From NCBI GenBank assembly GCA_900111435.1, contig FOIY01000001.1:372001-436000 (forward strand): 64,000 nucleotides of DNA, read 5' to 3'. This DNA comes from Ruminococcaceae bacterium KH2T8. Its GTDB lineage: Bacteria; Bacillota; Clostridia; Saccharofermentanales; Saccharofermentanaceae. Shown here piece by piece: positions 26,488 through 35,859 of the stretch (its first letter is position 1; the number at the start of each line of letters is the position of its first letter). The notes under the pieces were generated by a model that was not told the origin of the DNA, did no database searches, and was given only the letters and a program-made list of their open reading frames with translations. Made by a program: the position numbers and the translations under genes.

Positions 26488-28189
26488 CAGTATTATTCTC
26501 CTTCTTTATCCTGGGTGCGGTTCCGCTTCTCGATACGCAGAGTATCATGCCGTACGATACGAGAAGGAATACCTGCGCGGTACCGCCGTAACTTACGAAC
26601 GGGAGCGTAACACCCGTAGAAGGTATTACCTGAAGCTCAACCGCGATATTCATGAGGACCTGGATCATTATGATCGACGTACATCCCGTGGCTATCATCC
26701 TCGAGAAGACAGAGTCTGCCCTCATGATGACCATGAAGCACATGGCAAACGTGATCATATACATCAGTATGAGGAGCATGCCTCCGACAAATCCGGTCTC
26801 TTCAACATAGATCGAAAAGATATAGTCATTCTGAGGCTCGGAAACGTAGTCATACTTAGCTCTGGAATTACCAAGTCCTCGTCCCCACATTCCGCCTGAA
26901 CCCAGGGCATTATGGGCATTATCAACCTGCCTCGTTTCATCCGCCGTAACATCCGCACTCTCGTCACCGTGCGTGGCACTGAAGATCTCGAATCTCTGGA
27001 AAACGTGTGCGAAGTTCTTCTGTACGTAAGTGGGATTAACGGTAAAGAGCAATACCAGACCGACTACGCAGAAGATAGCTATGACAACGCCGCCGTTGAT
27101 CCATGAACGGATACCGATACCGGAATTGAGCGTACACATAAATACGACGAAAGCAACGATCAACGTACAGGACATGTGAGGCTGGATCGCGATAAAGATA
27201 TCGCAGAGCATAGCAGCTCCGACCGGCAGGATAAAATCAAAGAAAGCATCCTTATAGATCTGTGATCTCTTATCCTTGGCCTTGAGCCTTCCCTTCGCCC
27301 TCTGATCTAATATCCAGGACCTGTATCCCGCGAGCGCTATAACGAGTGCGACCTTTACCATCTCGGACGACTGGAAAGTAAAGCCGCCGAGCTTGATCCA
27401 TCTCTTGGCACCGTTAAGGCTGTAACCTGCGACTTTCGTCAATATGAGCGATACGAGGCTCACTATGTAAAGGAGCGACCATATGATGGGTCTGTTGAAG
27501 AACTTTACGGGAATAAAAGATGCCGTAAAGCACATAACGAGACCGACAGCCGTGAATCCGAGCTGCCTTTTGACATAGTACATCGAGCTCTTGTCATTAG
27601 GCATGGCATAACCCTGCGGGCCCGATACCGAGTAAAGGATGATGAGACCGAATACTACGAGTATAAAGAGCATGAGGATCATGGGGATATTACTCCTTCT
27701 GACCTCGGGATAATTGCGCTTGAGCCTCGGAGTATTGATCGGCTCCTCATTCATGAGAGCAGTAAGGAAATCCGTATCATGCTGGATCTCGGTAACTTCG
27801 GTATCAAAGATCTGCTTGATACCTTCGTTAAGGCCGGACTGCTCCTTTTGGGTCTCTTCGTGATGCTGCTTACCGTTTCCGCGGTGTTCGCCGGCTTTGG
27901 CGGGACGCTTTGCACGTTCTGCATGCTTAACATCTTCGGGACGTCTGTTCTGCTTGCCCTGCTGAGGCCTTCTCTGAGGCTGACGAGCCTGTTCGGGAGC
28001 AACGTGCCTCTTAGCACCGTTATCTGAAGCTGCGACATGCTGCCCGTCTCTTCCCTGACCCTGAGACTGTCGTCCGGAAGGAACGCCTGCACGAGGTGCA
28101 TTACGCTGTCCTCTTGTCGGCGAGCCTGCAGGTCTTTGGCGTGAACCGCCTTCTCTTCTCTGTCTTTCTCTATCCCTGTTATCACTCAT
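26477..28189 (-). CDS. ftsW: Peptidoglycan glycosyltransferase FtsW with a long basic N-terminal extension
   Basis: The SEDS polymerase core starts at about residue 168, with ten or so membrane segments and the conserved blocks GGMWGRGLGNSRAKY, NDYIFSIYVEE (catalytic-type Asp region), STGVTLPFVSYGGT. It makes septal glycan with its PBP. The first 165 residues are hydrophilic and rich in Arg, Gln, Gly, Lys and His, likely disordered and cytoplasmic; FtsW usually lacks this. The ATG overlaps the murF stop by four bases, which supports the full-length start. Confidence 0.93.
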   Translation of the reverse strand: MSDNRDRERQRREGGSRQRPAGSPTRGQRNAPRAGVPSGRQSQGQGRDGQHVAASDNGAKRHVAPEQARQPQRRPQQGKQNRRPEDVKHAERAKRPAKAGEHRGNGKQHHEETQKEQSGLNEGIKQIFDTEVTEIQHDTDFLTALMNEEPINTPRLKRNYPEVRRSNIPMILMLFILVVFGLIILYSVSGPQGYAMPNDKSSMYYVKRQLGFTAVGLVMCFTASFIPVKFFNRPIIWSLLYIVSLVSLILTKVAGYSLNGAKRWIKLGGFTFQSSEMVKVALVIALAGYRSWILDQRAKGRLKAKDKRSQIYKDAFFDFILPVGAAMLCDIFIAIQPHMSCTLIVAFVVFMCTLNSGIGIRSWINGGVVIAIFCVVGLVLLFTVNPTYVQKNFAHVFQRFEIFSATHGDESADVTADETRQVDNAHNALGSGGMWGRGLGNSRAKYDYVSEPQNDYIFSIYVEETGFVGGMLLILMYMITFAMCFMVIMRADSVFSRMIATGCTSIIMIQVLMNIAVELQVIPSTGVTLPFVSYGGTAQVFLLVSYGMILCVSRSGTAPRIKKENNTDGV

Positions 28190-29637
28190 GCTCTGTCACC
28201 TTTATCGGCAAAAGCCTTGGCAAGCGCTTCAAATCCGAAAGCATTCGAAGCCTTAAAGAGGATACAGTCACCGTCTGCGATATATTCCTCGGTCTTTGAA
28301 CGGACATCGTCCGTGTCGCTGCAGAGCACATAATCTGCATCCTTATCGGACTCTAGAAGACCTCTTACGAAATCATCCCTGTTATCGCCCGTTACGAAGA
28401 TCTTATCAAAGTGATATCTTCCGCAATCCCTGCCGATATTCTCATGAAGTTCAGCCGCCCAGTCGCCGAGCTCGAGCATTCCGCCCAATACTGCGACCTT
28501 ACGCCTGCCCTTACCTGTTACGCTCAGGTTAAAGAAAGCTGCCTCCATCGATTCGGGAGCCGCATTATATGCATCGTTTATTACGATATATCTGCCGGTG
28601 TCGATCGTCTGACCTCTGCCCTTCATGTCACGATAATCCTCAAGTGCTCCGACCGCAGAAGCGACATCGGCACCCGTAAGATGAGCACAGATAAGAGCAA
28701 AGAGTGCATTTCGTACGTTATGCTTACCGTTGATATTGAGATTCACCTTTATATCGGAAGGGAATCCGATACCCGTAGCAACTGCTTCAAAGGTTGAGCC
28801 TTCACCGTATTCGATATTGTTGCCGTAGATCATGACGGGGCAATTCGTAACGCCGGATCCCGGGGCCTCGCCTTCATCGCAGAGTCTTACGCCTGCAAGA
28901 CCCTTACCGATCGGCACATTATTTCTGCAGTAGTCAAAGAGGAACTTATCGTCTGCATTTACTACGAGGATACCGCCCTCGGTAAGACCTTCGACTATCT
29001 CGGTCTTTGCGAGTCTTATCTCTTCTCTCGAGCCGAGTCTTTCGATATGCGAGTATCCGACATTCGTGATGACTGCGATATCGGGACAAGCGATATTCGT
29101 AAGATAGGAGATCTCACCTCTAAGTCTCATACCGAGCTCGAGTACGAGGACATCGCTGTCTTCGGGAGCTGATAAGATCGTCATAGGAAGACCTATCTCG
29201 TTATTCTCGTTAAACTTGGTGGACCATACTTTCTTCGATGCTCCTACCGCAGCCGCGATCATCTCCCTGGTCGTAGTCTTTCCTACAGAACCCGTAACGC
29301 AGATGACCTTGGCATTCATCTTGAATCTGTAGAGCCTTGCAAGATCGCCGAGAGCCTTTACCGTATCTTCTACAACGATACCGATGCTTCCCATGGGGAT
29401 CTTAGTCTCATCGCTTACAAGGACTGCCGCAGCACCCTTCTCGAGCGCCTGCGCACAGAAATCATGTCCTTTGAAATTAGCTCCGTCGATAGCAACATAG
29501 AGGTTACCTTCTTCGATCGTTCTCGTATCCTTGGATACGCCCGATACAAAGAGAACATCATTAAGAATGAGACCCTTATTTACCGTCTTACCGCTGACTG
29601 CGGAAGTGATCTCATCAAGTGACAACATCTTTCTCAT
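28186..29637 (-). CDS. murF: UDP-N-acetylmuramoyl-tripeptide--D-alanyl-D-alanine ligase MurF
   Basis: The 483-residue Mur ligase has the P-loop VTGSVGKTTTREM, the central domain with ENNEIGLPMT and the C-terminal NDAYNAAPESMEAAF block that is diagnostic of MurF. It adds D-Ala-D-Ala to the UDP-MurNAc-tripeptide. It is coupled to murE at its start (TAATG) and to ftsW at its end (ATGA). Confidence 0.96.
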   Translation of the reverse strand: MRKMLSLDEITSAVSGKTVNKGLILNDVLFVSGVSKDTRTIEEGNLYVAIDGANFKGHDFCAQALEKGAAAVLVSDETKIPMGSIGIVVEDTVKALGDLARLYRFKMNAKVICVTGSVGKTTTREMIAAAVGASKKVWSTKFNENNEIGLPMTILSAPEDSDVLVLELGMRLRGEISYLTNIACPDIAVITNVGYSHIERLGSREEIRLAKTEIVEGLTEGGILVVNADDKFLFDYCRNNVPIGKGLAGVRLCDEGEAPGSGVTNCPVMIYGNNIEYGEGSTFEAVATGIGFPSDIKVNLNINGKHNVRNALFALICAHLTGADVASAVGALEDYRDMKGRGQTIDTGRYIVINDAYNAAPESMEAAFFNLSVTGKGRRKVAVLGGMLELGDWAAELHENIGRDCGRYHFDKIFVTGDNRDDFVRGLLESDKDADYVLCSDTDDVRSKTEEYIADGDCILFKASNAFGFEALAKAFADKGDRA

Positions 29638-31163
29638 TACTGCCTCCTGCGCTCCTCTTCGATACGTCTTACGGCTGCAGTTGCAACTTCGACATCATCG
29701 AAATGGATCGTCCTGTCGGCAAAGATCTGATAATCCTCATGTCCCTTACCTGCGATAAGGACCGTATCTCCGGGCTTCGCCATTGAGATAGCCTTATAGA
29801 TAGCCTCGGTCCTGTCGATCTCAGTCTCATATTTACCTGCCGTCTTGGATATACCCGTTACTATGTCGGCGATGATAGACTCGGGCTCTTCCTTTCGCGG
29901 GTTATCGGATGTGATCACCGTATAATCGGAAAGATTACCCGATACCTCGCCCATCTCGAACCTTCTGCTGACGGCTCTGTTACCGCCGCAACCGAACATC
30001 GTGATGATCCTGCCCTCGGTATATTCACGCAGTGTCTCGAGAACATTTTGAAGGCTCGCCGCATTATGCGCATAGTCGACAAGGATACTTACATCGAGCA
30101 TATTATCGACAGGCTGAAGTCTTCCCGGTACCTTTACGCTCTGAAGAGCGGCTCTGACCTTAGGGAATCCTACCTTGAGAAGTCCAGCTACGCAGATCGC
30201 ACAGAGGGCGTTATAGACATTGAACTTTCCGGGAAGCGAACAGAAGAGCTCGCCTTCGTACCAGGGGCTCACTATCTCGAAAGCCGTACCCGTTACGGAA
30301 CCCTTGCGCTCTTTCCTGATATTCTTCGCATAACAGTCATTATCGGGCGAAAGACCGTATGTATAGACCGTACACTTCTTCGAAGCATAATCGATGACCT
30401 TCGATGAAACATCGCAGTCGCCGTTGACCACAGCGAGCCTTGAACTGTCAAAGATCTTGAGCTTGCTGCTAAAGTAATCCTCCATATCGGGATGCTCGTT
30501 AGGAGCGATGTGATCCTCGTAGAGATTGGTAAAGCAACCTACATCGAAGCGAAGTCCGTATACTCTGTCGAGCTTTAAGCCCTGAGAGGATACTTCCATC
30601 ACGCAGCTGTCGAAATTCTTTCGAGCCATCTCCTCAAGGAGCTCATAGATCTCGTGAGATTCGGGAGTCGTATGAGCTGCAGGTCTCTTCTCGTCGCCTA
30701 CCATATTGCAGACGGTACCGATAAGACCCGTACCGTGATCGTCTCTTTTCAAGATCTCTCGGATCATGAAAGTGATCGTAGTCTTGCCCTTGGTACCCGT
30801 GACTCCGACAAGATCGAGCCTGTCCTCGGGATGAGCATAGAAAGCTGCCGACAAGATCGCGATAGCCTTTCTGGAATCCTTAACGGAGATCAGTGTAACA
30901 TCACTGCTCTGAGCCAAAAGAATGAGCTCGTCATCAGGATAACCTTCTCTGTCCTCATCGATGACTACCGCACACGCGCCCTGCGCAACGGCTGAGCCGA
31001 TATATGCATGACCGTCGGTCGTAAATCCCTTGATCGCTACGAAGAGACTGCCTTCTGCAGCCTTTCTTGAATCATATTCGACAGATGATATCCTCTTCTT
31101 CATATCACCCGTCATCAGGGTATGATCCAGGCCCTGAAACAAAGTTGACAATATTACTGACAT
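29637..31163 (-). CDS. murE: UDP-N-acetylmuramoyl-tripeptide synthetase MurE
   Basis: The 508-residue Mur ligase has P-loop VTGTKGKTTITFM, the HTTPE block (AAHTTPESHEIYELL) and the C-terminal TSDNPRKEEPESI. The DNPR motif is the mark of enzymes that add meso-diaminopimelate, so the wall is predicted to be of DAP type. It follows the PBP gene after an 83-base gap that contains a possible TATAAT, so a secondary promoter may exist there. A GGGGGA site lies in front of the ATG. Confidence 0.96.
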   Translation of the reverse strand: MSVILSTLFQGLDHTLMTGDMKKRISSVEYDSRKAAEGSLFVAIKGFTTDGHAYIGSAVAQGACAVVIDEDREGYPDDELILLAQSSDVTLISVKDSRKAIAILSAAFYAHPEDRLDLVGVTGTKGKTTITFMIREILKRDDHGTGLIGTVCNMVGDEKRPAAHTTPESHEIYELLEEMARKNFDSCVMEVSSQGLKLDRVYGLRFDVGCFTNLYEDHIAPNEHPDMEDYFSSKLKIFDSSRLAVVNGDCDVSSKVIDYASKKCTVYTYGLSPDNDCYAKNIRKERKGSVTGTAFEIVSPWYEGELFCSLPGKFNVYNALCAICVAGLLKVGFPKVRAALQSVKVPGRLQPVDNMLDVSILVDYAHNAASLQNVLETLREYTEGRIITMFGCGGNRAVSRRFEMGEVSGNLSDYTVITSDNPRKEEPESIIADIVTGISKTAGKYETEIDRTEAIYKAISMAKPGDTVLIAGKGHEDYQIFADRTIHFDDVEVATAAVRRIEEERRRQ

Positions 31164-31246
31164 TATTAACCGCGTCCCCCAACAGACTTTTGCTTATTAT
31201 TAATTATAAATAATAACACAACGTTCGCGAATTACAGAATTTAGTA

Positions 31247-33628
31247 TCAGCCGACTCCGGGTATATCTTCTTCATCATCGGAAACAGAAGTCTCCTCAGG
31301 CTCTGTCATTACTACGCCGTCCTCGCCGGTTCCGATATCCTCTTCGGAGACGTCGGGTTCGGGCTCGGGGTTGGAATTCTCGAGCGTTACCGTAACTATT
31401 GATCCGGAGTAGACTATACTGCCCGCCATATCGCTCTGGTCGATGCAGGTTCCCATCACGTCACCCTGGATAAAGCAGTTAAGATTAACGTCGCGAAGTG
31501 CTTCGATACATTCTATCGCATTCTTACCCTGAAGATTGGGAACAGGGCTCGTAAGCAGCTCCCCGTCATAATTATCGGGATAAAGGATAACCACACCGGA
31601 ACCGTAAAGCTGTGCATCTGTGCCGGGATATGTATATCCGACCGTAGAAGCGGCAGTCATATCCGTTGTTCCGTAGATAGTGGAGATTCCGTTGGTACCG
31701 ATCCTGGAGCTGGCTTCAGCGGCCGAAAGTCCGCCGACAGGCTGAACCCAGTATCTGTATGTAAGATTGTTATAGTCCTCTTCTGAGAATACACGGGGAA
31801 CACCCATGTAAGAAAGCGTTCCCTCTACGATCCTTGCGGCCGTAGCGGCAGGAGCAGAGGAACCTACCGATCTGTCCTCGGGACGGTTAACGACTACGAG
31901 AACTGCGATCTGGGGATCATCATAAGGAGCGAAACATGAGAATGACAGAACGTGCATGCCCTGCTCTTCACCAACATCGATAGTTGATGTCGATGTCTTT
32001 CCGGCTACCTTATATCCCGGGACTTTACCTGCCGAACCCGTACCTTCCTCGACAACGGTTACCATCAGATCACGGACTCTCGCGGATGTCTCTTCGGACA
32101 TTACGGTTCTTATTACCTCAGGCTCGATCTCATCGACAACGTTACCTTCGGAATCAGTAACATATCTTACGAGGTGCGGAACCATCAGATTTCCGCCGTT
32201 GATGATCGAACAGTAGGAATTGATGAGCTGGATGGGCGTGACCGTTGCAGACTCGCCGAACGAAAGACATGCCATATCGACTTCGGAAGGATCCTCGTGG
32301 AAGATACCTACGCCTTCAGCGGGAAGGTCGATACCAGTTGTCTCATAGAATCCGAATGCATGAACATACTGATAATACCTTGGTATTCCGATCTCTTGAG
32401 CCATACGAACGAAGATCGGGTTACACGAATTCATGAATCCTTCACGAAGTGTCTCCGTACCGTGATTGCAGTTATAAGACTTCTGCATCCAGCAGGAGAT
32501 CGTATGCCAGTCAGAGATCTGGATCGGCTCGTCGGAAAAAGAAGAATCCTCGTTAAAGAGATTCTCTTCGAATGCGATAGCGGTCGTAATAGCCTTGAAA
32601 GTGGAACCGGGCTCGTAAGTATCCGAGATACATCTGTTTCTCCATACATTCTGCATCAGATACTGAACCTGATCTTCGTCGGAATATGCATTCCAGACAA
32701 TAGGATCCATACCGTAAGGGATTCCGTAAGGATCATTAAGATCGTAGTCGGGTAGCGAAACCATAGCAAGGATATCACCCGTATAAGGCTGCATTACGAT
32801 AGCGGTTACGCCGCCTCGGGGCTGATACTGATCGTATGCCCTTCTGCAAGCCTCCTCGGCGATCCTCTGGATATTAACGTCGATATTAAGGACGATATTA
32901 TTACCGTCGACCGCACTGATGTTAGTCGCTTCGGAATAAGGAAGTACACCGTCCGTTCTGGAATCGACTTCCGAATATCTGTAACCGTTATTACCGGAAA
33001 GAAGGTCATTATAGTAAGCCTCGAGTCCGTAGATACCATTAAGGGACACGCCGTCATTAGACGCATAGCCGATGACCTGCGACGCGAGACTTCCGTAGTT
33101 ATAGTATCTCTGGGGAACGGAAACATATCCGATGCCGTCGATGTTATTCTCGTTCACGAAAGCCTCGAGCTGTTCCTTTGTCTCAACAGAGACATTCTTC
33201 AGGATATCGCAGCCCATGACCTGATTTCTCGGATCATTCGTATCGTCGGGATCTACGGGGATGATCTCCTCAAGATCCGACGCGGGAACTCCTAATATCT
33301 CGGAAATACCGTTGATAACGAGCTGGCGGTCGAAGTTCTGACTTCTTGCCACCGAGTTCGGAGAACATACTACCGTGTAGTTATAAGTATTGGACGCCAG
33401 CGGATTACCGTTTATGTCATAGATCATGCCTCGGTTCGATGTATATGACATCAATTTCCACTGATCATCCGAAGCCGCGCGGGCATACTTATCGTAATCT
33501 ATGACTGTCGTCTTATAGAGGTTGCACGTAAGATATACGGCGCCTAACATGCAAACAGAAAATACTCCGATGGTAAGCCACATCGGAATATTCTGTCGGT
33601 TCTTTGAATACCATTCATTTATCTTCAT
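31247..33628 (-). CDS. Class B penicillin-binding protein (FtsI/SpoVD-like) with one PASTA domain
   Basis: The 793-residue protein has one N-terminal membrane anchor (about 16-37), a dimerisation domain and a transpeptidase domain with S342 in EPGSTFK (SxxK), SCN in FMNSCNPIF, and KTS from K544 in VAGKTSTST, where most PBPs have KTG. A single PASTA repeat (VPNLQGKNAIECIEAL and on) lies near 680-750, followed by an acidic Glu/Asp tail. It cross-links septal peptidoglycan with FtsW. It follows ftsL with a four-base ATGA overlap. Confidence 0.94.
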   Translation of the reverse strand: MKINEWYSKNRQNIPMWLTIGVFSVCMLGAVYLTCNLYKTTVIDYDKYARAASDDQWKLMSYTSNRGMIYDINGNPLASNTYNYTVVCSPNSVARSQNFDRQLVINGISEILGVPASDLEEIIPVDPDDTNDPRNQVMGCDILKNVSVETKEQLEAFVNENNIDGIGYVSVPQRYYNYGSLASQVIGYASNDGVSLNGIYGLEAYYNDLLSGNNGYRYSEVDSRTDGVLPYSEATNISAVDGNNIVLNIDVNIQRIAEEACRRAYDQYQPRGGVTAIVMQPYTGDILAMVSLPDYDLNDPYGIPYGMDPIVWNAYSDEDQVQYLMQNVWRNRCISDTYEPGSTFKAITTAIAFEENLFNEDSSFSDEPIQISDWHTISCWMQKSYNCNHGTETLREGFMNSCNPIFVRMAQEIGIPRYYQYVHAFGFYETTGIDLPAEGVGIFHEDPSEVDMACLSFGESATVTPIQLINSYCSIINGGNLMVPHLVRYVTDSEGNVVDEIEPEVIRTVMSEETSARVRDLMVTVVEEGTGSAGKVPGYKVAGKTSTSTIDVGEEQGMHVLSFSCFAPYDDPQIAVLVVVNRPEDRSVGSSAPAATAARIVEGTLSYMGVPRVFSEEDYNNLTYRYWVQPVGGLSAAEASSRIGTNGISTIYGTTDMTAASTVGYTYPGTDAQLYGSGVVILYPDNYDGELLTSPVPNLQGKNAIECIEALRDVNLNCFIQGDVMGTCIDQSDMAGSIVYSGSIVTVTLENSNPEPEPDVSEEDIGTGEDGVVMTEPEETSVSDDEEDIPGVG

Positions 33629-34200
33629 GGTTCTATTATATCGCTTTGTGTCGGATTGCCCAGATAATATTCCTGAAGTCCCGTAACTGCGTGATCGTAA
33701 GCGTCCGTGCTGACACCATTCTCATCATAGACGATGACGGTCTCGAGCTTATCGCCGCTGGGCATCGGGATCGTAACTACCTGATTGGCATTGGGATCCT
33801 GCATTCCGAGGGCCAGTGCCTGTGCTCTTATGGTGTCCATATCGGTGATACCGTTAAGATCCTCTTCGGAATCAAGGATGCTCTTTCTGAGAGTTGAGAT
33901 CTCATCCTTAAGGTCGGAATTATCTCGGCTCATCTCGGAAAGTTCCATCTGGGGGTAGATAAGGAGCATTACGAATACTCCGACGAGAACTATGAGTCCT
34001 ACATAGATGAAAGTCTCGAAAGCTCTTCTTCTGGTGAGCCTTCTTACCTTCTTCTTCATCTCACGCTCATAAGCTAAGTCTCTCTCGGAATCCTCTTCAA
34101 GGTGGCTGTCAGAAAAATAGGACACGGCTTCATTCGCGGTCGGATCCTCGATCACGGTATAAAATGAACCCGTATTTACTTTTGTTTCCGTAATAGCCAT
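33625..34200 (-). CDS. FtsL-like division protein
   Basis: The 191-residue protein has a cytoplasmic N-terminus of about 75 residues, one membrane segment (about 81-101, FIYVGLIVLVGVFVMLLIY) and then a coiled coil (ELSEMSRDNSDLKDEISTL) that matches the FtsL/DivIC layout. The tail is polar. Position between rsmH and the PBP gene is the usual place of ftsL. The ATG at 34200 has GAGGGG six bases before; upstream ATGs at 34206 and 34236 overlap the site or rsmH. Sequence similarity is low, so the call rests on layout and synteny. Confidence 0.8.
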   Translation of the reverse strand: MAITETKVNTGSFYTVIEDPTANEAVSYFSDSHLEEDSERDLAYEREMKKKVRRLTRRRAFETFIYVGLIVLVGVFVMLLIYPQMELSEMSRDNSDLKDEISTLRKSILDSEEDLNGITDMDTIRAQALALGMQDPNANQVVTIPMPSGDKLETVIVYDENGVSTDAYDHAVTGLQEYYLGNPTQSDIIEP

Positions 34201-34225
34201 TGCCATCCCCTCTTTTCTTTCTACC

Positions 34226-35188
34226 TTATCTTTCAAGTACGTTGTTCCTTTCGAAGACGCGGAGCTTACAGCAGTGTGCCCTCGAATTGTTCGCTATCTC
34301 TTCTTCACAAGCCGTTACAGGCTTCTTTGTTATCACTTCACCCAATGACTTCTTGCCGCATACACATACGGGGAAATCCCTCGGACATGTACAGGGAGAC
34401 TCAAGCTTTCTGAATGCTTCCTTTACGATCCTGTCCTCGAGCGAATGGAAAGATATGACTGCCATCCTTCCGCCGGGCTTAAGGCACCTGGGGCCGTCCA
34501 TGAGAAGTCTTTCTACCGAGCTCAATTCATGATTGACTTCAATCCTCAATGCCTGGAAGCATCTTCTTGCAGGATGCTGATCCTCGTGTCTTCCCTGTGC
34601 GGGCATATACTCGACGATCTTATCTGCGAGCTGCTTCGTTCTCGTGAAGGGCTTGGTCTTACGATCCCTTACGATTGCGGAAGCGATCCTGCCGGAATAT
34701 CTCTCTTCACCGTAGTCTCTGAAGATCCTCTCCAGGTCATACTCGGAATATGTATTTACGACTGTCTCAGCCGTAAGTATCTGCTGCTCATCCATCCTCA
34801 TGTCGAGAGGACCGTCAACCGCATATGAGAAACCTCTCTCGGGTGTATCTATCTGATGTGAGGATACGCCGAGGTCAGCAAGGATACCGTCAACCTTACC
34901 GATCTTCATGCTGCCGATAACATAATCGATCTCTGAAAAATCAGACTTAACGATGATCCAGTTCTTCCCGGGATACTCCCTCGAGCTTAGAAGACATGTC
35001 CTCAAAGCATTGTCATCCTTATCGAGCGATATGAGAGTTCCCTTCTCCGAAAGCCTCTCGAGGATGCCCCTGCTGTGTCCGCCGCCGCCCGCCGTGCAGT
35101 CGACGTAGATACCGTCGGGGTTGATATTCAGATATTCCATACACTCATTAAAGAGGACCGGAACATGTGCGAAATCTGTCTCTGCCAT
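34226..35188 (-). CDS. rsmH: 16S rRNA (cytosine1402-N4)-methyltransferase RsmH
   Basis: The 320-residue protein starts FAHVPVLFNECMEYL, has the SAM loop VDCTAGGGGHSRGIL, the ADLGVSSHQIDTPERGFS block and the C-terminal VISFHSLEDRIVKEAF. It methylates C1402 of 16S rRNA. It starts two bases after mraZ ends, which is the standard start of the dcw cluster. Confidence 0.97.
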   Translation of the reverse strand: MAETDFAHVPVLFNECMEYLNINPDGIYVDCTAGGGGHSRGILERLSEKGTLISLDKDDNALRTCLLSSREYPGKNWIIVKSDFSEIDYVIGSMKIGKVDGILADLGVSSHQIDTPERGFSYAVDGPLDMRMDEQQILTAETVVNTYSEYDLERIFRDYGEERYSGRIASAIVRDRKTKPFTRTKQLADKIVEYMPAQGRHEDQHPARRCFQALRIEVNHELSSVERLLMDGPRCLKPGGRMAVISFHSLEDRIVKEAFRKLESPCTCPRDFPVCVCGKKSLGEVITKKPVTACEEEIANNSRAHCCKLRVFERNNVLER

Positions 35189-35189
35189 A

Positions 35190-35621
35190 TTACAGACCCT
35201 CCACGTAGTATGTAGTCTCGAGGCCCTCTATCGAACCGATGTCGTGGTCCTCGTTCTCATAGAATGTCTTAGTACAGATATCGAGCTTGCCTTCGTCATT
35301 GAATACGCAGATCTCTTCACCCGGCTTAGCTCCTATCTTTTCCCAAAGCTCTGTTGTAACGCTGATCCTTCCCTGAGAATCGACATTAACGTCAAGCGCC
35401 TCACCGATGATGGCACGCTTGATCCTTCTTACCTTGGGATCCATGGAATTGAGCTTTCCGAGCTGCTCTCTGATAAGGGCGAAATGCTCCTTGGAATAAA
35501 CACAAAGATAACCAACATCAAGGCTGTTCGTTACGACCAGCTCTGATCCCAGCTCATCCTTCTGCTTTGAGGGAATGAAGAATCTTCCCTTAGCATCGAT
35601 CTTCTTTGTGTCTCTAGCCAC
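35190..35621 (-). CDS. mraZ: Transcriptional regulator MraZ
   Basis: The 143-residue protein has two SpoVT/AbrB-like repeats: KKIDAKGRFFIPSKQKDEL near the N-terminus and VNVDSQGRISVTTELWEKI in the second half, each with the DxxGR motif. MraZ forms a ring and represses its own operon at repeated boxes. Such repeats lie upstream at 35657-35707, so autoregulation is likely. It is the first gene of the division cluster. Confidence 0.96.
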   Translation of the reverse strand: MARDTKKIDAKGRFFIPSKQKDELGSELVVTNSLDVGYLCVYSKEHFALIREQLGKLNSMDPKVRRIKRAIIGEALDVNVDSQGRISVTTELWEKIGAKPGEEICVFNDEGKLDICTKTFYENEDHDIGSIEGLETTYYVEGL

Positions 35622-35656
35622 CCCTAAGCTCTTTTCCTCATGTTTTATGCAGCGAT

Positions 35657-35707
35657 TTCATCCACTTTCATCCACTGATGTGGTTTTTTGCTCCACTTTT
35701 CGCCACA
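35657..35707 (-). promoter_or_regulatory. Four MraZ-box-like 10-bp repeats
   Basis: On the minus strand the units TGTGGCGAAA, AGTGGAGCAA, AGTGGATGAA and AGTGGATGAA start at 35707, 35697, 35676 and 35666. They share the GTGG core; spacing is 10, 21 and 10 bases, so two tandem pairs lie on about the same face of the helix. They begin at the predicted transcription start and lie 36 bases upstream of the mraZ ATG. GTGG-type tandem repeats at 10-11 base steps are the known MraZ binding pattern. Confidence 0.8.
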
Positions 35708-35714
35708 CATCTGT

Positions 35715-35743
35715 ATTTTATCTGTAACAATAAAGTTAATCAA
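35715..35743 (-). promoter_or_regulatory. Promoter of the mraZ-rsmH division cluster
   Basis: On the minus strand TTGATT (35743-35738), 17 bases, TAAAAT (35720-35715). The predicted start falls on the first MraZ-box-like repeat. Confidence 0.78.
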
Positions 35744-35802
35744 GAGCTTTTTAGCATTTTTCAGGCTTTTTTATCGATGACCGTGAATTTTTCCGCGCAC
35801 GC

Positions 35803-35837
35803 AAAAACACCGTCTCCCCAAACAAGGGGAAACGGTG
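35803..35837 (-). terminator. Intrinsic terminator of the padR operon
   Basis: On the minus strand CACCGTTTCCCC, TTGTTT, GGGGAGACGGTG and then TTTTTG, 23 bases after the stop of the 35860 gene. Confidence 0.88.
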
Positions 35838-35859
35838 CTCTGCGAGGCGCTTACCGGGA

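Noticed and set aside
28186-28189. Missing mraY and murD as an assembly deletion
   Set aside because: The murF stop and ftsW start form a clean ATGA overlap with intact reading frames, which a random deletion would rarely produce. It remains listed as a finding for comparison.
35657-35707. Tandem decamers upstream of mraZ as a replication or CRISPR repeat
   Set aside because: Spacing, GTGG core and position fit MraZ boxes.
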